Of a stretch of DNA of 64,000 nt, positions 8,698 to 17,546 are shown one piece after another. The translations under genes and the position numbers were made by a program. Within the stretch, counting starts at the first letter, position 1, and every line of letters begins with the position of its first letter. Under the pieces are notes generated by a model that did no database searches, was not told where the DNA came from, and saw only the letters and a program-made list of their open reading frames with translations. The stretch is from Nocardia aurantiaca (GTDB lineage Bacteria; Actinomycetota; Actinomycetes; Mycobacteriales; Mycobacteriaceae): positions 1 to 64,000 of the forward strand of contig NZ_WMBB01000011.1 in assembly GCF_009708175.1 (NCBI RefSeq), written 5' to 3'.

Positions 8698-8915
8698 GGC
8701 CGGCCCCCAACCCTCCGTATCGTGTTTGCTGAAGCGATGCTGCACTCCCCACCAGGAAAGCAGCCACCGCCGTTACATCGGGCTCGAATCGGAAACTCAG
8801 GGTGAAAAACGCGGCGTGTTGCCGGTGTGTCATCGAGTTAGAACCCCAGGCCACGGCGCTTCGTATGTCCGGATGTCCCCCATCCTTGTGTCCGCACGCC
8901 TCAGGAGAGTTCGCC

Positions 8916-9773
8916 ATGGCTCAGCTCGCGCCCTTCTACCAGCAGGTGCAATCCCACTACGACCTGTCCGACGAGTTCTATGCGCTGTTCCTCGACCCCA
9001 CCATGACTTACAGCTGCGCCTATTTCGAGCGCGCGGGTATGAGTCTCGAGGAGGCGCAACTGGCCAAGATCGATCTGGCGCTGGGAAAGCTGGGCCTGGA
9101 ACCCGGTATGACACTGCTCGATATCGGGTGCGGCTGGGGTTCGACCATGATCCGAGCGGTGCTCACCTATGGGGTGCGGGTGATCGGACTCACCTTGAGC
9201 CGCAACCAATTCGATCATGTCCAGGCCATGCTGCGGGAGCTCGGCATCTCCGAAGCCGAAGTGCGCCTACAGGGTTGGGAGGAATACGAGGGCATCGCCG
9301 ACCGGATCGTCAGCATCGGGGCGTTCGAGCACTTCCGCAAGAAGCGCTACCACGAGTTCTTCACCCGCTGCCACCGCATGCTGCCCGCGCACGGCCGCAT
9401 GCTGCTGCACACCATCATCGGCCGCACCCTGGCCGAGCTCCGTGAAGCCGAGATCCCGGTCACGCGCGAAGACGCGCTGTTCCACATCTTCGTGAAACGC
9501 GAGATCTTCCCCGGCGGCCAACTCCCCCAACCCGATACGGTCCCCCGCGAGGCCGAGGCGGTCGGCTTCCGCACCGCCCGTATCCAGTCGCTGCGCCCGC
9601 ACTATGCCAAGACCCTCGATCTGTGGGCGGCGGCGCTGGAATCCCACCACGCCGAGGCGGCCCGGGTGACCTCCGAGCAGGTGTACCAGCGCTACCTGAA
9701 GTACCTCACCGGCTGCGCCCACTACTTCCGGGCCGGACACCTCGACGTCATGCAGTTCACCCTCGTGAAGTAG
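8916..9773 (+). CDS. Mycolic-acid cyclopropane-synthase-type SAM methyltransferase
   Basis: 285 aa from the ATG at 8916 with CAGGAGAG upstream; this matches the ~287 aa of CmaA/PcaA/MmaA proteins. The N-terminus FYQQVQSHYDLSDEFYALFL is the substrate-entry signature. The SAM loop is LLDIGCGWGS (residues 67-76), and GAFEHFRKKRY is the bicarbonate/active-site region. Family role: transfer of a methylene or methyl group from SAM to double bonds of mycolate or fatty acyl chains. The specific modification (cyclopropane, methyl) cannot be assigned. Its stop overlaps the convergent alcohol dehydrogenase gene by 17 bp. Confidence 0.9.
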   Translation: MAQLAPFYQQVQSHYDLSDEFYALFLDPTMTYSCAYFERAGMSLEEAQLAKIDLALGKLGLEPGMTLLDIGCGWGSTMIRAVLTYGVRVIGLTLSRNQFDHVQAMLRELGISEAEVRLQGWEEYEGIADRIVSIGAFEHFRKKRYHEFFTRCHRMLPAHGRMLLHTIIGRTLAELREAEIPVTREDALFHIFVKREIFPGGQLPQPDTVPREAEAVGFRTARIQSLRPHYAKTLDLWAAALESHHAEAARVTSEQVYQRYLKYLTGCAHYFRAGHLDVMQFTLVK

Positions 9774-10779
9774 GCACCAGCACCGCCGCGCCCGCGAACC
9801 GCCCGTGCGACAGATCCCGCAGGGCCCGCTCGGCCTCATCCAGCGGGTACGGGTGGACGGTCACCTCGAGGCGATGCCGGCCCGCGAAGGCCAGGAATTC
9901 GCGGGCGTCCTGCCGGGTATTGGCGGTCACCGATCGAATTTCCCGCTCCTGGAACAGATGTCGCTGATAGTTCAGCCGCGGAATATCGCTGAGATGAATT
10001 CCGGCGATGGACAACACCCCGCCTCGATCCAACGCCTCCATCGCGGGCGGCACCAGATCACCCACGGGCGCGAAGAGAATCGCCGAATCCAGCGGCACCG
10101 GCGGGGCATCCGCGGCCCCCTGCGCCGACGCCGCCCCCAGTTCCATCGCCAGCTCGCGCGCCTTCTCATCGCGTGTCATCACATGCACTTCCGCGCCCTG
10201 GGCCAGGGCCACCTGCGCCGCAAGATGCGCGCTTCCGCCGAACCCGTAGATGCCCAATCGCCCACCCGGCGGGACGTCGGCGCGCTTCAACGCGCGATAC
10301 CCGATGATGCCCGCGCACAGCAGTGGAGCGAGCTCTTCGTCCTTGTATCCCGGCGGCAATGGCAGCGCGTAATCCTCTGGCACGGTGGTGAATTCGGCAT
10401 AGCCGCCGTCAGCGTCCCATCCGGTGTACCGCGACTCCGGACACAGATTCTCGTCCCCCCGCCGACAGAACCTGCACTCGCCACATGTGTGCCGCAGCCA
10501 TGCGATCCCGACCCGATCCCCCACCCCGAACTCCGCACCCGCGCCCTCCCCGACGCCCACCACCTCGCCGACAACCTCATGCCCGGGAACGACCCCCGCT
10601 CGGTGTACGGCCAGATCGCCCTCCACCACGTGCAGATCGGTCCGGCACACCCCACAGGCCAGCACCCGCACCAGCAGCTCCCCCACCCCGGCCTGCGGGA
10701 CCGCCGACTCCCCGAGCGCGACAACGCGCCCGTCGACCGGCCCCGGTTGCTCCACTCGCCACGCCCTCATAGTCGCCAT
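9757..10779 (-). CDS. Zinc-dependent alcohol dehydrogenase (MDR superfamily)
   Basis: 340 aa from the ATG at 10779 (AGGAGGAG upstream). The catalytic zinc site is CGVCRTDLHVVEG and PGHEVVGEV; the structural zinc site is CGECRFCRRGDENLC. A Rossmann segment GIYGFGGSAHLAAQVA binds NAD(P)H. Expected activity is reversible oxidation of primary alcohols or aldehydes. It may act with the alkane-oxidation genes upstream on the same strand (AlkB makes alkanols), but the mce remnant separates them, so co-transcription is uncertain. Confidence 0.9.
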   Translation of the reverse strand: MATMRAWRVEQPGPVDGRVVALGESAVPQAGVGELLVRVLACGVCRTDLHVVEGDLAVHRAGVVPGHEVVGEVVGVGEGAGAEFGVGDRVGIAWLRHTCGECRFCRRGDENLCPESRYTGWDADGGYAEFTTVPEDYALPLPPGYKDEELAPLLCAGIIGYRALKRADVPPGGRLGIYGFGGSAHLAAQVALAQGAEVHVMTRDEKARELAMELGAASAQGAADAPPVPLDSAILFAPVGDLVPPAMEALDRGGVLSIAGIHLSDIPRLNYQRHLFQEREIRSVTANTRQDAREFLAFAGRHRLEVTVHPYPLDEAERALRDLSHGRFAGAAVLVPTSRG

Positions 10780-10804
10780 TCCGACAGTCTCCTCCTGGAT
10801 GCGC

Positions 10805-11066
10805 CATCCCGCCCTGAAGCACGCGAGGTCGGCACGCTCGGCGTCGCGGCCCTCGAATCCGGCGGCCACCGTGGCGGCCAGGTTCTGCAGTCTGGCCGGA
10901 TCCAGTTGCGCGGTCAGCGCGTCCAACTCGGCGAGCGCGTCACCGACCGTGGCCGCGACCTTGACCTGCGGTTCGGCACCATGCTGCCGTCACGCGGGAA
11001 GGGGCCCCGGGTCCCGCTGGGCCGGAAGTCGAGGAACTGCTCCCCCGCCGCCGAGAGATTGGCGAT
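10805..11066 (-). pseudogene. Frameshifted remnant of an mce-family gene
   Basis: Reading the minus strand from 11066 gives IANLSAAGEQFLDFRPSG and FPRDGSMVP, which is the conserved end of the MCE domain. After a frameshift near 10980 the next frame continues with KVAATVGDALAELDAL, LTAQLDPARLQNLAATVAAG and FEGRDAE, the helical segment that follows the MCE domain. The piece lacks both ends and breaks off just before the alcohol dehydrogenase start. MCE proteins are subunits of envelope lipid importers (Mce/Yrb systems). The match is by recognition of the motif order, not a search. Confidence 0.6.
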
Positions 11067-11355
11067 CCCGCGGCCCCACCGGTTGGTCGATGTCGACCGG
11101 CCCCCGCTGACCGGCTCGAACCGACCGAGACAGTAATACAGATTTCGGACTGGCGTGTCGGTCTTCACGGAAATATTCGGAGCCTTGACAGAAGTACGAG
11201 AGCGGGCGAATGATTCGCGCGGCGCGCGAATAACGTTCTTTACCAGCGGATTTCAGCAAAGTGATCGGCAAATGCGAAATGCCGCCGAACCATTCGGTTG
11301 GTCCAGCGGCATTTCAGATATTGCGGATTGTTAGCTCAACTGCGGGCGTATGCCT

Positions 11356-12591
11356 TCACGACTGTCCGGACAGTGCGAGCGCCTCGGTCAGCGGCCGGGA
11401 CTCGTCGAGGCAGGCAGCGGGATCGACCCGCCCGCCGCGGGCGATCAGGTCCTTCGCGGCCCGGAACTCGGCAGGGCGGGCAATGGTCACCACCCCGGTC
11501 GGGCGACCCGCACGCAGCGCGAGCACGGTCGCGTCACCATCCGCGACCCGGCCGCGCACGACAAGCTCGTCATCGGCGTGAATCCTGCCCGCGAACTGCA
11601 CATTTCGACCGTACTGCAGTGACCATCCCCACGGAACCTCGGCGGCCGCGGCGGGCAGGCCGAGCATCGATCGCGCGGCGGCCGCGCCCTGCGCCTGCGC
11701 GCTGTTCCAGTGCTCCTCACGCCGGTACTCCCCCGATGCCGGATCGAATCGGCTCACCGCGTCACCGGCCGCGTACACCCCGGGCGCCGACGTCCGGTAG
11801 TGCTCATCCACCCGGATCCCATCGCCCACGGCCAGGCCCGCGGCCTCGGCGAGGCTAGTGTCCGGGACAGATCCGATCGCGACCAGCACAGAGGCCGCGA
11901 GCCAGGTGCGGTCATCGGCGGCCACGGCGACGACCTCCATGCCGTCGTGGGCCAGATGGGTCAGCTGAACATCGGTTCGGATCGCAACGCCATTGTCCGC
12001 GTGCAGCTTCCGGATGTAGTCGCCCACGAGCGCCGGTGCGACCCGCTCCAGCGGTGCGGCGCCCGCGTCGAGCACCGTCACCTCCGCGCCGAGCCCCCGC
12101 GCGGTGGCGGCGACCTCACAGCCGATCAGCCCGGCGCCGACGATCAGCAACGACCCGCCGCGCTGGATCGCCTCCCGCAGCGCCTCGGCATCCGCCCGGC
12201 CACGCACCGTATGGATGGCCGACGCGCCCGCGTCTGCCGTTCCGGGCAGCGCCCGCGGGCGCGCGCCGGTGGCGAGCAGCAGCGTGTCATAGCCGATCGC
12301 GGTGCCGTCCGTGAGCCGGACCAGACCGGACGCGGGGGCGATGGACTCGACCTCGGTGCCGATGCGCAGATCGATCTGGTGGGTGTGCCAGAAGTCGGCG
12401 GGCTGCAACAGGGTTCGCCGATCCTCGGCGGTGCCGGCCAGCAGTTCCTTCGACACCATCGGCCGCCGGTACGGCAGCGAGGGTTCCGCGCCGAGCAGGA
12501 CGATCTCGCCGGTGTAGCCCTCCGTGCGCAGGGTGCGGGCGGCGGTCGCTCCCGCGACGCCCGCGCCCACGATGACAATGCGCCCGCTCAC
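11356..12591 (-). CDS. rubB: Rubredoxin reductase, FAD/NAD(P)H-dependent
   Basis: 411 aa with a GTG start at 12591 that overlaps the rubredoxin stop (GTGA). FAD site VGAGVAGATAARTLR; NAD(P) site IVGAGLIGCEVAATARGLG; the late FAD motif YAAGDAV; and a C-terminal ferredoxin-reductase-like domain. It transfers electrons from NAD(P)H via rubredoxin to the alkane hydroxylase. It is the last gene of the tightly spaced alkB-rubA1-rubA2-rubB set, an order seen in Rhodococcus and related genera. Confidence 0.92.
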   Translation of the reverse strand: MSGRIVIVGAGVAGATAARTLRTEGYTGEIVLLGAEPSLPYRRPMVSKELLAGTAEDRRTLLQPADFWHTHQIDLRIGTEVESIAPASGLVRLTDGTAIGYDTLLLATGARPRALPGTADAGASAIHTVRGRADAEALREAIQRGGSLLIVGAGLIGCEVAATARGLGAEVTVLDAGAAPLERVAPALVGDYIRKLHADNGVAIRTDVQLTHLAHDGMEVVAVAADDRTWLAASVLVAIGSVPDTSLAEAAGLAVGDGIRVDEHYRTSAPGVYAAGDAVSRFDPASGEYRREEHWNSAQAQGAAAARSMLGLPAAAAEVPWGWSLQYGRNVQFAGRIHADDELVVRGRVADGDATVLALRAGRPTGVVTIARPAEFRAAKDLIARGGRVDPAACLDESRPLTEALALSGQS

Positions 12592-12770
12592 GCGCGGCTG
12601 ACCTCGACCATCTCGAAATCACTCTTGGCGGCGCCGCAATCCGGGCAGGACCAGTCATCGGGGATGTCGTCCCACCGGGTGCCGGGGGCGATGCCGTCCT
12701 CGGGCCAGCCCAGGGCCTCGTCGTATTCGAAGCCGCACTGCAGGCAGCGAAAGAGTTTGTAGTCGCTCAT
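12588..12770 (-). CDS. rubA2: Rubredoxin, AlkG2-type
   Basis: 60 aa. The iron site comes from two CxxC pairs: FRCLQCGFEYDE and SCPDCGAAKSDFE. The segment GWPEDGIAPGTRWDDIPDDW is typical. It has no insertion after the second CxxCG, which marks the AlkG2 type shown in other organisms to deliver electrons to alkane hydroxylase. Its start overlaps the stop of the upstream rubredoxin (ATGA), so the two are translationally coupled. Confidence 0.93.
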   Translation of the reverse strand: MSDYKLFRCLQCGFEYDEALGWPEDGIAPGTRWDDIPDDWSCPDCGAAKSDFEMVEVSRA

Positions 12771-12952
12771 GAGTGGTGTCCTGTCGAGGTGGAAGCGGGT
12801 TCGAAGTCGATCTTCTCGCGCACCCCGCAGTCGGGGCAGCACCAATCGTCGGGGACGGCGGACCAGAGGGTGCCGGCCGGGAAGCCTTCCCGCGGCGCGC
12901 CTTTCGCCTCGTCGTAGACGTAATCGCAGACCGGGCAACGGTAGGAGGACAT
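12767..12952 (-). CDS. rubA1: Rubredoxin, AlkG1-type
   Basis: 61 aa. Iron ligands are YRCPVCDYVYDE and CCPDCGVREKIDFE. The extra residues VR directly after the second CxxCG are the hallmark of AlkG1-type rubredoxins, which in tested cases could not replace AlkG in alkane hydroxylation. It starts 2 nt after the alkB stop codon with an AGGAG-like site inside alkB, so it is certainly in the same transcript. Confidence 0.93.
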   Translation of the reverse strand: MSSYRCPVCDYVYDEAKGAPREGFPAGTLWSAVPDDWCCPDCGVREKIDFEPASTSTGHHS

Positions 12953-12954
12953 GA

Positions 12955-14178
12955 TCACGCCACCCCGTACTTCGCCAGCACGCGCTCGCGCTTGCGAGGC
13001 TGGATGTTCACCTTGGTGATATCGCCCGAATAGTGCTCGAGCACACGGTGATCCATCACCCGACGCCACAGTGGCGGGAAGTAAGCCAGCGAGATCATGC
13101 TGGCGTAGCCGCTGGGCAGGTTCGGTGCGCCGTCCATACTGCGCAGCGTCTGGTACCGGCGGGTCGGGTTCGCGTGGTGATCGCTGTGCCGCTGCAGGTG
13201 ATACAGGAAGATGTTCGTGACGATGTGGTCGGAGTTCCAGCTGTGCTCGGGAGTACAGCGCTCATAGCGGCCGCTGGCGGCCTTCTGACGCAAGAGTCCG
13301 TAGTGCTCGAGGTAGTTGACCGTCTCCAGCAGAGTGAAACCGTAGACCGCCTGGATCACCAACCAGGGCAGCACCGCCGGGCCGAACACCGCGGCCAGTA
13401 CGCCCCACAGCACCACCGACATCAGCCAGGCATTGATCACATCATTGCGAATCGTCCACGGGCTCTTGCCCAGTCGTTCGAGCCGCTTGGCCTCCAACTC
13501 CCATGACGAGCGCAGGCTGCCCCACACACTGCGCGGGAGGAAGGCCCAGAAGGTCTCGGCGAAGCGGGCGCTGGCAGGATCCTCCGGCGTGGCCACGCGC
13601 ACGTGGTGGCCGCGGTTGTGCTCGATGTAGAAGTGGCCGTAGAAGGTCTGAGCGAGGGTGATCTTCGACAGCCAGCGCTCCAGTTCGTCCTTCTTGTGGC
13701 CGAGTTCGTGCGCGGTATTGATGCCGACGCCGCCCATCACACCCATGCTCAACGCCAGGCCGATCTTGGAGACCACCCCCAGGCCGCCGTCGATGCCCAG
13801 CCACGACAGGTCACTCGCGGTCCACAGGTAGCAGGCGAAGGTCAAGCTCAGCAGCTGGAAGGGGATGTAGGTGTAGACGCAGTACCGGTAATACTTGTCG
13901 TTCTCCAGGTACTCCATCACTTCGTCGGGGGGGTTCTGGCCGTCCGGGCCGAAGAAGCGGTCCAGGACCGGCAGCAGCCCGTACACCAGCAACGGGCCGA
14001 TCCACCACCACACCGGGGCGACGACCGACCAGCCGAGCTGGTTGAAGGCCCAGACCAGCACCGTCGCCACGAACAGAGCGGTCGGGGGCACGAGACCGAA
14101 CAACCACAGATACCGCTTGCGATCACGCCACTGAGGGCGGGCCGAAGCCTCGGACTCCCGGAACTGAGACGTCGTCAT
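12955..14178 (-). CDS. alkB: Alkane 1-monooxygenase
   Basis: 407 aa from the ATG at 14178 with AGGAG upstream. Integral membrane non-haem di-iron hydroxylase: several membrane helices and the histidine boxes NTAHELGHKKD, EHNRGHHVRV and LQRHSDHHANP, plus the NYLEHYGL motif. It hydroxylates the terminal carbon of medium or long n-alkanes using O2 and electrons from rubredoxin. It heads the operon with two rubredoxins and the reductase, and it is divergent from a TetR regulator with a palindrome in between. Confidence 0.96.
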   Translation of the reverse strand: MTTSQFRESEASARPQWRDRKRYLWLFGLVPPTALFVATVLVWAFNQLGWSVVAPVWWWIGPLLVYGLLPVLDRFFGPDGQNPPDEVMEYLENDKYYRYCVYTYIPFQLLSLTFACYLWTASDLSWLGIDGGLGVVSKIGLALSMGVMGGVGINTAHELGHKKDELERWLSKITLAQTFYGHFYIEHNRGHHVRVATPEDPASARFAETFWAFLPRSVWGSLRSSWELEAKRLERLGKSPWTIRNDVINAWLMSVVLWGVLAAVFGPAVLPWLVIQAVYGFTLLETVNYLEHYGLLRQKAASGRYERCTPEHSWNSDHIVTNIFLYHLQRHSDHHANPTRRYQTLRSMDGAPNLPSGYASMISLAYFPPLWRRVMDHRVLEHYSGDITKVNIQPRKRERVLAKYGVA

Positions 14179-14213
14179 TGCCGTACTCCTAGCATTTACA
14201 CTTTCCGAAGAAC

Positions 14214-14230
14214 TGTATCCATTAGATACA
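14214..14230. promoter_or_regulatory. Candidate TetR operator for alkB
   Basis: A perfect inverted repeat TGTATC-CATTA-GATACA lies in the 93-bp gap between alkB and the divergent TetR-family gene, 36 bp upstream of alkB. Position and symmetry fit an autoregulatory repressor site that would also control the alkane operon. Confidence 0.6.
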
Positions 14231-14271
14231 CTGTGATCCAGTCTGTCAACGACGGGACGAAAGTTGAGCTC

Positions 14272-14895
14272 ATGTACCATCGGGACGTGGTTGAAGCGCC
14301 GAGTTTCCAGACAGAGATGCGGCAACTGCTGCGCGGTCGGATCGTCGAGGCCGGGCGACGCATCGTCATCACCGAGGGCTGGGGCGCGGTGAACATGTCG
14401 CGGCTGGCCAAAGAGGTGGGCGTGAGCCGGCCGGTGCTCTACAAGGAGTTCGCCAACAAACACGAGCTGGCCGAAGTGGTGATTCGGCAGGAAGTCGACG
14501 AATTCCTGGTCGGCATCGCCGAAAGCCTGGCCGCGTATCCGTCGGACGTGGCAGCGGGAATGACGCAGGCGGTCGAGTTCACGCTGCGGACGGGCGCGGA
14601 CAACACCTTGCTCAAAGCCGTCCTGGCCGGGCGGTCGGCGACCGACACCACCCTGCTCCCGGTGCTGATGACCGAGACCGAACCGGTGCTCGGCCGCGCG
14701 ATCACCGCGGTGTCGGCCGCCATCCGAACCCAGTACGGGCTCAACGGCATGGACGACGACGAACTGACCTCGATGACCGAGGTCCTGGTCCGGCTCGCCC
14801 TGAGCCATCTGTTCCAGCCGACGGGCCCGATCGACCGGGCCGTCGGCCAGATCCATCGGGTGATCGTCGGCGCTTTCGGCGCGGCATTGAAATAG
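14272..14895 (+). CDS. TetR-family regulator of the alkane operon
   Basis: 207 aa from the ATG at 14272; the frame stays open far upstream but that part is antisense to alkB. An N-terminal HTH is visible: GRRIVITEGWGAVNMSRLAKEVGVSRPVLYKEFANK. The ligand domain is about 150 residues. Divergent orientation from alkB and the inverted repeat between them suggest it represses alkB, with derepression by an alkane-derived ligand. TetR genes sit next to alkB in Rhodococcus and Nocardia relatives. The RBS is weak, so a GTG at 14287 or 14233 is possible. Confidence 0.88.
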   Translation: MYHRDVVEAPSFQTEMRQLLRGRIVEAGRRIVITEGWGAVNMSRLAKEVGVSRPVLYKEFANKHELAEVVIRQEVDEFLVGIAESLAAYPSDVAAGMTQAVEFTLRTGADNTLLKAVLAGRSATDTTLLPVLMTETEPVLGRAITAVSAAIRTQYGLNGMDDDELTSMTEVLVRLALSHLFQPTGPIDRAVGQIHRVIVGAFGAALK

Positions 14896-14917
14896 CCTGC
14901 CGCGCCGCGGGATCGGG

Positions 14918-16867
14918 CTAGGACAGCCGGGCCACGAGCCGGGTGGCGTTCATGTGGGCGATGGCCTCGATGCTGACCATGGGGTTCACGCCGGAGGCGG
15001 TCGGGAAGCAGGAGCCGTCGGCCACCACGATATTCGGGACATCCCAGGTGACGCCGTCGGGATTGGTGGCCGAATCCCTGGGTGAACCGCCCATGCGGGC
15101 CGACCCCATGATGTGCAGCGCACCCATCGAGCACCGGCCCGGCGCGTACCCGGCCGCGGCGGCCTGGGCGGCGAACTCCGCGTGCGAGCCGCTCACGCCG
15201 GGCTCGTAGCCGACTCCGGCCTGGTGCCCGGAGAAGATGCGCTCGGCGCCGGCCGCCTCCAGAATGCGTGCGGCATTGACGATTCCGGTGTGCATGTGGA
15301 CGGCGTCGCGGGCGGAGACGCGGTAGCGCACCACCGCTTCACCCTTGCGATCGGTCTCGACCGACCCATGGTCGCGGTCACGGGTGATGACGCCGACGGC
15401 GACGGTGTTGGCCAGTTTCAGCATGCGGTCGCGGTGGGCGGCCGCGCCGGTCCAGGCCTGGAAGCCCACCGACATTCCCGGGGTCATGGGCCCGGTCTCG
15501 TAGAGGACGCCGTAGCCGTTCCCGTCGAGGTCGCGGTCCTGCTTGGAGTAGCGCGTCTGCAGGCCGCCCTCCCAGGGGCGGATGTCCTCGTCGAAAACGC
15601 CGAAAACCGCTGTGGCCGGATGCAACCGGAGGAAGTCGCCGATCGCGCGGTTGGCCAGGCCGGAGCGCCGCAGCAGGGCGGGGGTCTGAATGGCTCCGGC
15701 GGCGACCACCACCGCGCGGGCGCGCACCCACACCGAATGCCCCTCCGCCGTCACGGCTTCCACACCGGTGGCGCTGCCATTGCTGACCACGATGCGCCGG
15801 ACATCGGTGCCGACGAACAGTCGAGCGCCCGCCTCCGCCGCGTCCGCCAGCCAGGTCTTGACGACCGACTGCTTCGCTCCGATCCGGCAGCCGAAACCAC
15901 AACGCCCGCATTCGATTCCGGCATCGCAGTGGGTGACGTTGCGGGGCAGCGGCTCGACGTGCCAGTCCAGCTTGCGCAGACCGCGCTCGAGAATCTCGTC
16001 GCGGTGCGAGACGGGCGAATGGTCGAGGTTCACACCGAGGCGCGACATCACGGCGTCGAGGGCGTCGGTGTACTCCTGCTCGGCGAACTGCCGCGCCCCC
16101 AGTCCGGCCCATTCCTCGCGGATATCGTCCGGGGTAGGGAAGGAGGTGGTCCAGTTGACCACCGTGCCGCCACCCAGCGCCGCGCCCGCGACCAGCCCGA
16201 GCTGTCCTTCGGCCGTGGCGGCCGGGCCAGGGGCGTACAGCTTCAGGAAGCCGTCCTTCTCCCCGAGACCGAAATCCGGGTCGTCGTAGTACTCACCGCG
16301 TTCCAGCACCACCACGTCGAGTCCGGCCTGCGCCAGCACCGCCGCGGCCGTGCCGCCGCCCGCGCCGGACCCGATGACGACCACATCGCACACGACGGTC
16401 GTGTCGGCATCCGGTCGTTGCGGGCTCAGCCCGCGTTTCGCACCTTCGACCGGCCCGAAGGCGGGCGGAATCCCGATCCGTTGCCACACCGGACTGTTCC
16501 CGGTGGGGCCCGGCGTCAGGTAGTAGGAGGTGACCGCCGCCCCCTTCAATGCCTGGAACAGTGCCCGCTTCTTCTCCATCCGCGAATTGGCCATCCCGAG
16601 CAGCCACCGCTCCCGCTCCTCGGCGCTCAGTCGCGAGAACTTCCGCCACCCCGCGCCATTGAGCAACCCGAACAGTCGCGAATCCCACACGCGCATGAGC
16701 AGTTCGAACTGCCGCCGCTCCGTCTCCCGCGGATTGCGCCCGAGCAGCTCGGTCACGGTGTCGATCACTCCGAGTTCGGAGGCCGCCGGCAGATCACCCC
16801 CGTCCCCCGGCGCAAAGCTGTCACAAACCATTCCGAGTACGGCACGCCGCGCCGCGTCTGAAGCCAT
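14918..16867 (-). CDS. GMC oxidoreductase, probable long-chain alcohol oxidase
   Basis: 649 aa from the ATG at 16867. The N-terminal ~150 residues form a helical extension (a gluconate-dehydrogenase-subunit-like start). Then comes the FAD motif VVIGSGAGGGTAAAVLAQAG with VLERG, the GGGTVVNWTTS GMC signature, a cysteine-rich CDAGIECGRCGFGC stretch, and the C-terminal MGSARMG and ADGSCFPTASGVNPM with the active-site His/Asn region. It is convergent with the TetR gene (22-bp gap). Next to alkB, oxidation of fatty alcohols to aldehydes is a reasonable role; a sterol or other alcohol is possible. Confidence 0.85.
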   Translation of the reverse strand: MASDAARRAVLGMVCDSFAPGDGGDLPAASELGVIDTVTELLGRNPRETERRQFELLMRVWDSRLFGLLNGAGWRKFSRLSAEERERWLLGMANSRMEKKRALFQALKGAAVTSYYLTPGPTGNSPVWQRIGIPPAFGPVEGAKRGLSPQRPDADTTVVCDVVVIGSGAGGGTAAAVLAQAGLDVVVLERGEYYDDPDFGLGEKDGFLKLYAPGPAATAEGQLGLVAGAALGGGTVVNWTTSFPTPDDIREEWAGLGARQFAEQEYTDALDAVMSRLGVNLDHSPVSHRDEILERGLRKLDWHVEPLPRNVTHCDAGIECGRCGFGCRIGAKQSVVKTWLADAAEAGARLFVGTDVRRIVVSNGSATGVEAVTAEGHSVWVRARAVVVAAGAIQTPALLRRSGLANRAIGDFLRLHPATAVFGVFDEDIRPWEGGLQTRYSKQDRDLDGNGYGVLYETGPMTPGMSVGFQAWTGAAAHRDRMLKLANTVAVGVITRDRDHGSVETDRKGEAVVRYRVSARDAVHMHTGIVNAARILEAAGAERIFSGHQAGVGYEPGVSGSHAEFAAQAAAAGYAPGRCSMGALHIMGSARMGGSPRDSATNPDGVTWDVPNIVVADGSCFPTASGVNPMVSIEAIAHMNATRLVARLS

Positions 16868-16991
16868 GTCGCCATCATGCGCCACACCCCCGCCGCTGTC
16901 CCGGCAATTGCGGCACACTGCCCTCACTTGCGTTGCAGGAATACGATCAGGCTCGAATCACCCCATCCGCACGAACCGGTCAGGACCATTC

Positions 16992-17190
16992 GTGACACTC
17001 GAACAGAACTGGGATCGCATCCGCGACACCGTGTCCCGCGCCGGGCACTGTGCCATCGCCTCGGTGGATAGGGACGGTTCGCCGCATGTCACACCGATCG
17101 GCACGTTCTTCCTGCGCGACGATGCGACCGGGTTCTACTTCGACCAGTACACCGAGGCACTGGCGCGCAATCTGGAAACAGAACCGCGTA
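16992..17190 (+). pseudogene. Truncated pyridoxamine-5'-phosphate-oxidase-family gene
   Basis: From the GTG at 16992 the reading VTLEQNWDRIRDTV, CAIASVDRDGSPHVTPIGT and LARNLETEPRI is the N-terminal half of a PPOX-type flavin-binding split barrel. After about 66 codons the family similarity stops abruptly. The frame continues with unrelated Cys/Arg-rich residues to a stop at 17291, and the C-terminal half is absent in all frames. It looks like a gene cut by a rearrangement; the sequence beyond the cut includes a tRNA-like structure (17300-17362). Confidence 0.6.
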
Positions 17191-17299
17191 TCAGGAAAGC
17201 GACTTCGCGCGATAGTTGTTCGTGCTACGGATGTGAACGACAACGACAAGGATCTCTCGGTCCTGAAGACCCTCGCGGTCGGGGCCGCTGACTCCAATG

Positions 17300-17362
17300 G
17301 CAGAGCGACTGTTTCGCAGTAGAGTACGTCGCCGGGTTCGCGTCCCGTCCGGTCCGCTCTGT
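17300..17362 (+). other. tRNA-like remnant
   Basis: A 7-bp acceptor-like stem (GCAGAGC at 17300-17306 with GCTCTGT at 17356-17362) encloses two hairpins: ACTG-TTTCG-CAGT and a T-arm-like CGGG-TTCGCGT-CCCG. At 63 nt it is too short for a normal tRNA and the anticodon loop is only 5 nt, so it is not a functional tRNA by eye. It could be a decayed tRNA or an old attachment-site scar next to the truncated PPOX gene. Confidence 0.25.
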
Positions 17363-17546
17363 CTGGCAATAATGAGCACGCCGGACTTCGACACTGCCGC
17401 AGAACATCAAGGCGTCAGCTTCGAAATGACTGCTGACGCAAAAGATCTCGCGGGCTGCCGTAACCGATCAGTTACCGCACCACACTCCTGTCGGAGGCGT
17501 CGGCGGATTCCGCGTTTCGCGCATTCCGCCGTGGGACACACGGTTT

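Noticed and set aside
13603..14271. Long 5' extension of the TetR frame (430 aa in total)
   Set aside because: It is antisense to the well-supported alkB gene; the TetR domain starts only at 14272.
14179..14856. Long 5' extension of the alkB frame (633 aa in total)
   Set aside because: It runs antisense through the TetR gene and has no membrane or histidine-box features; the RBS-supported start is 14178.
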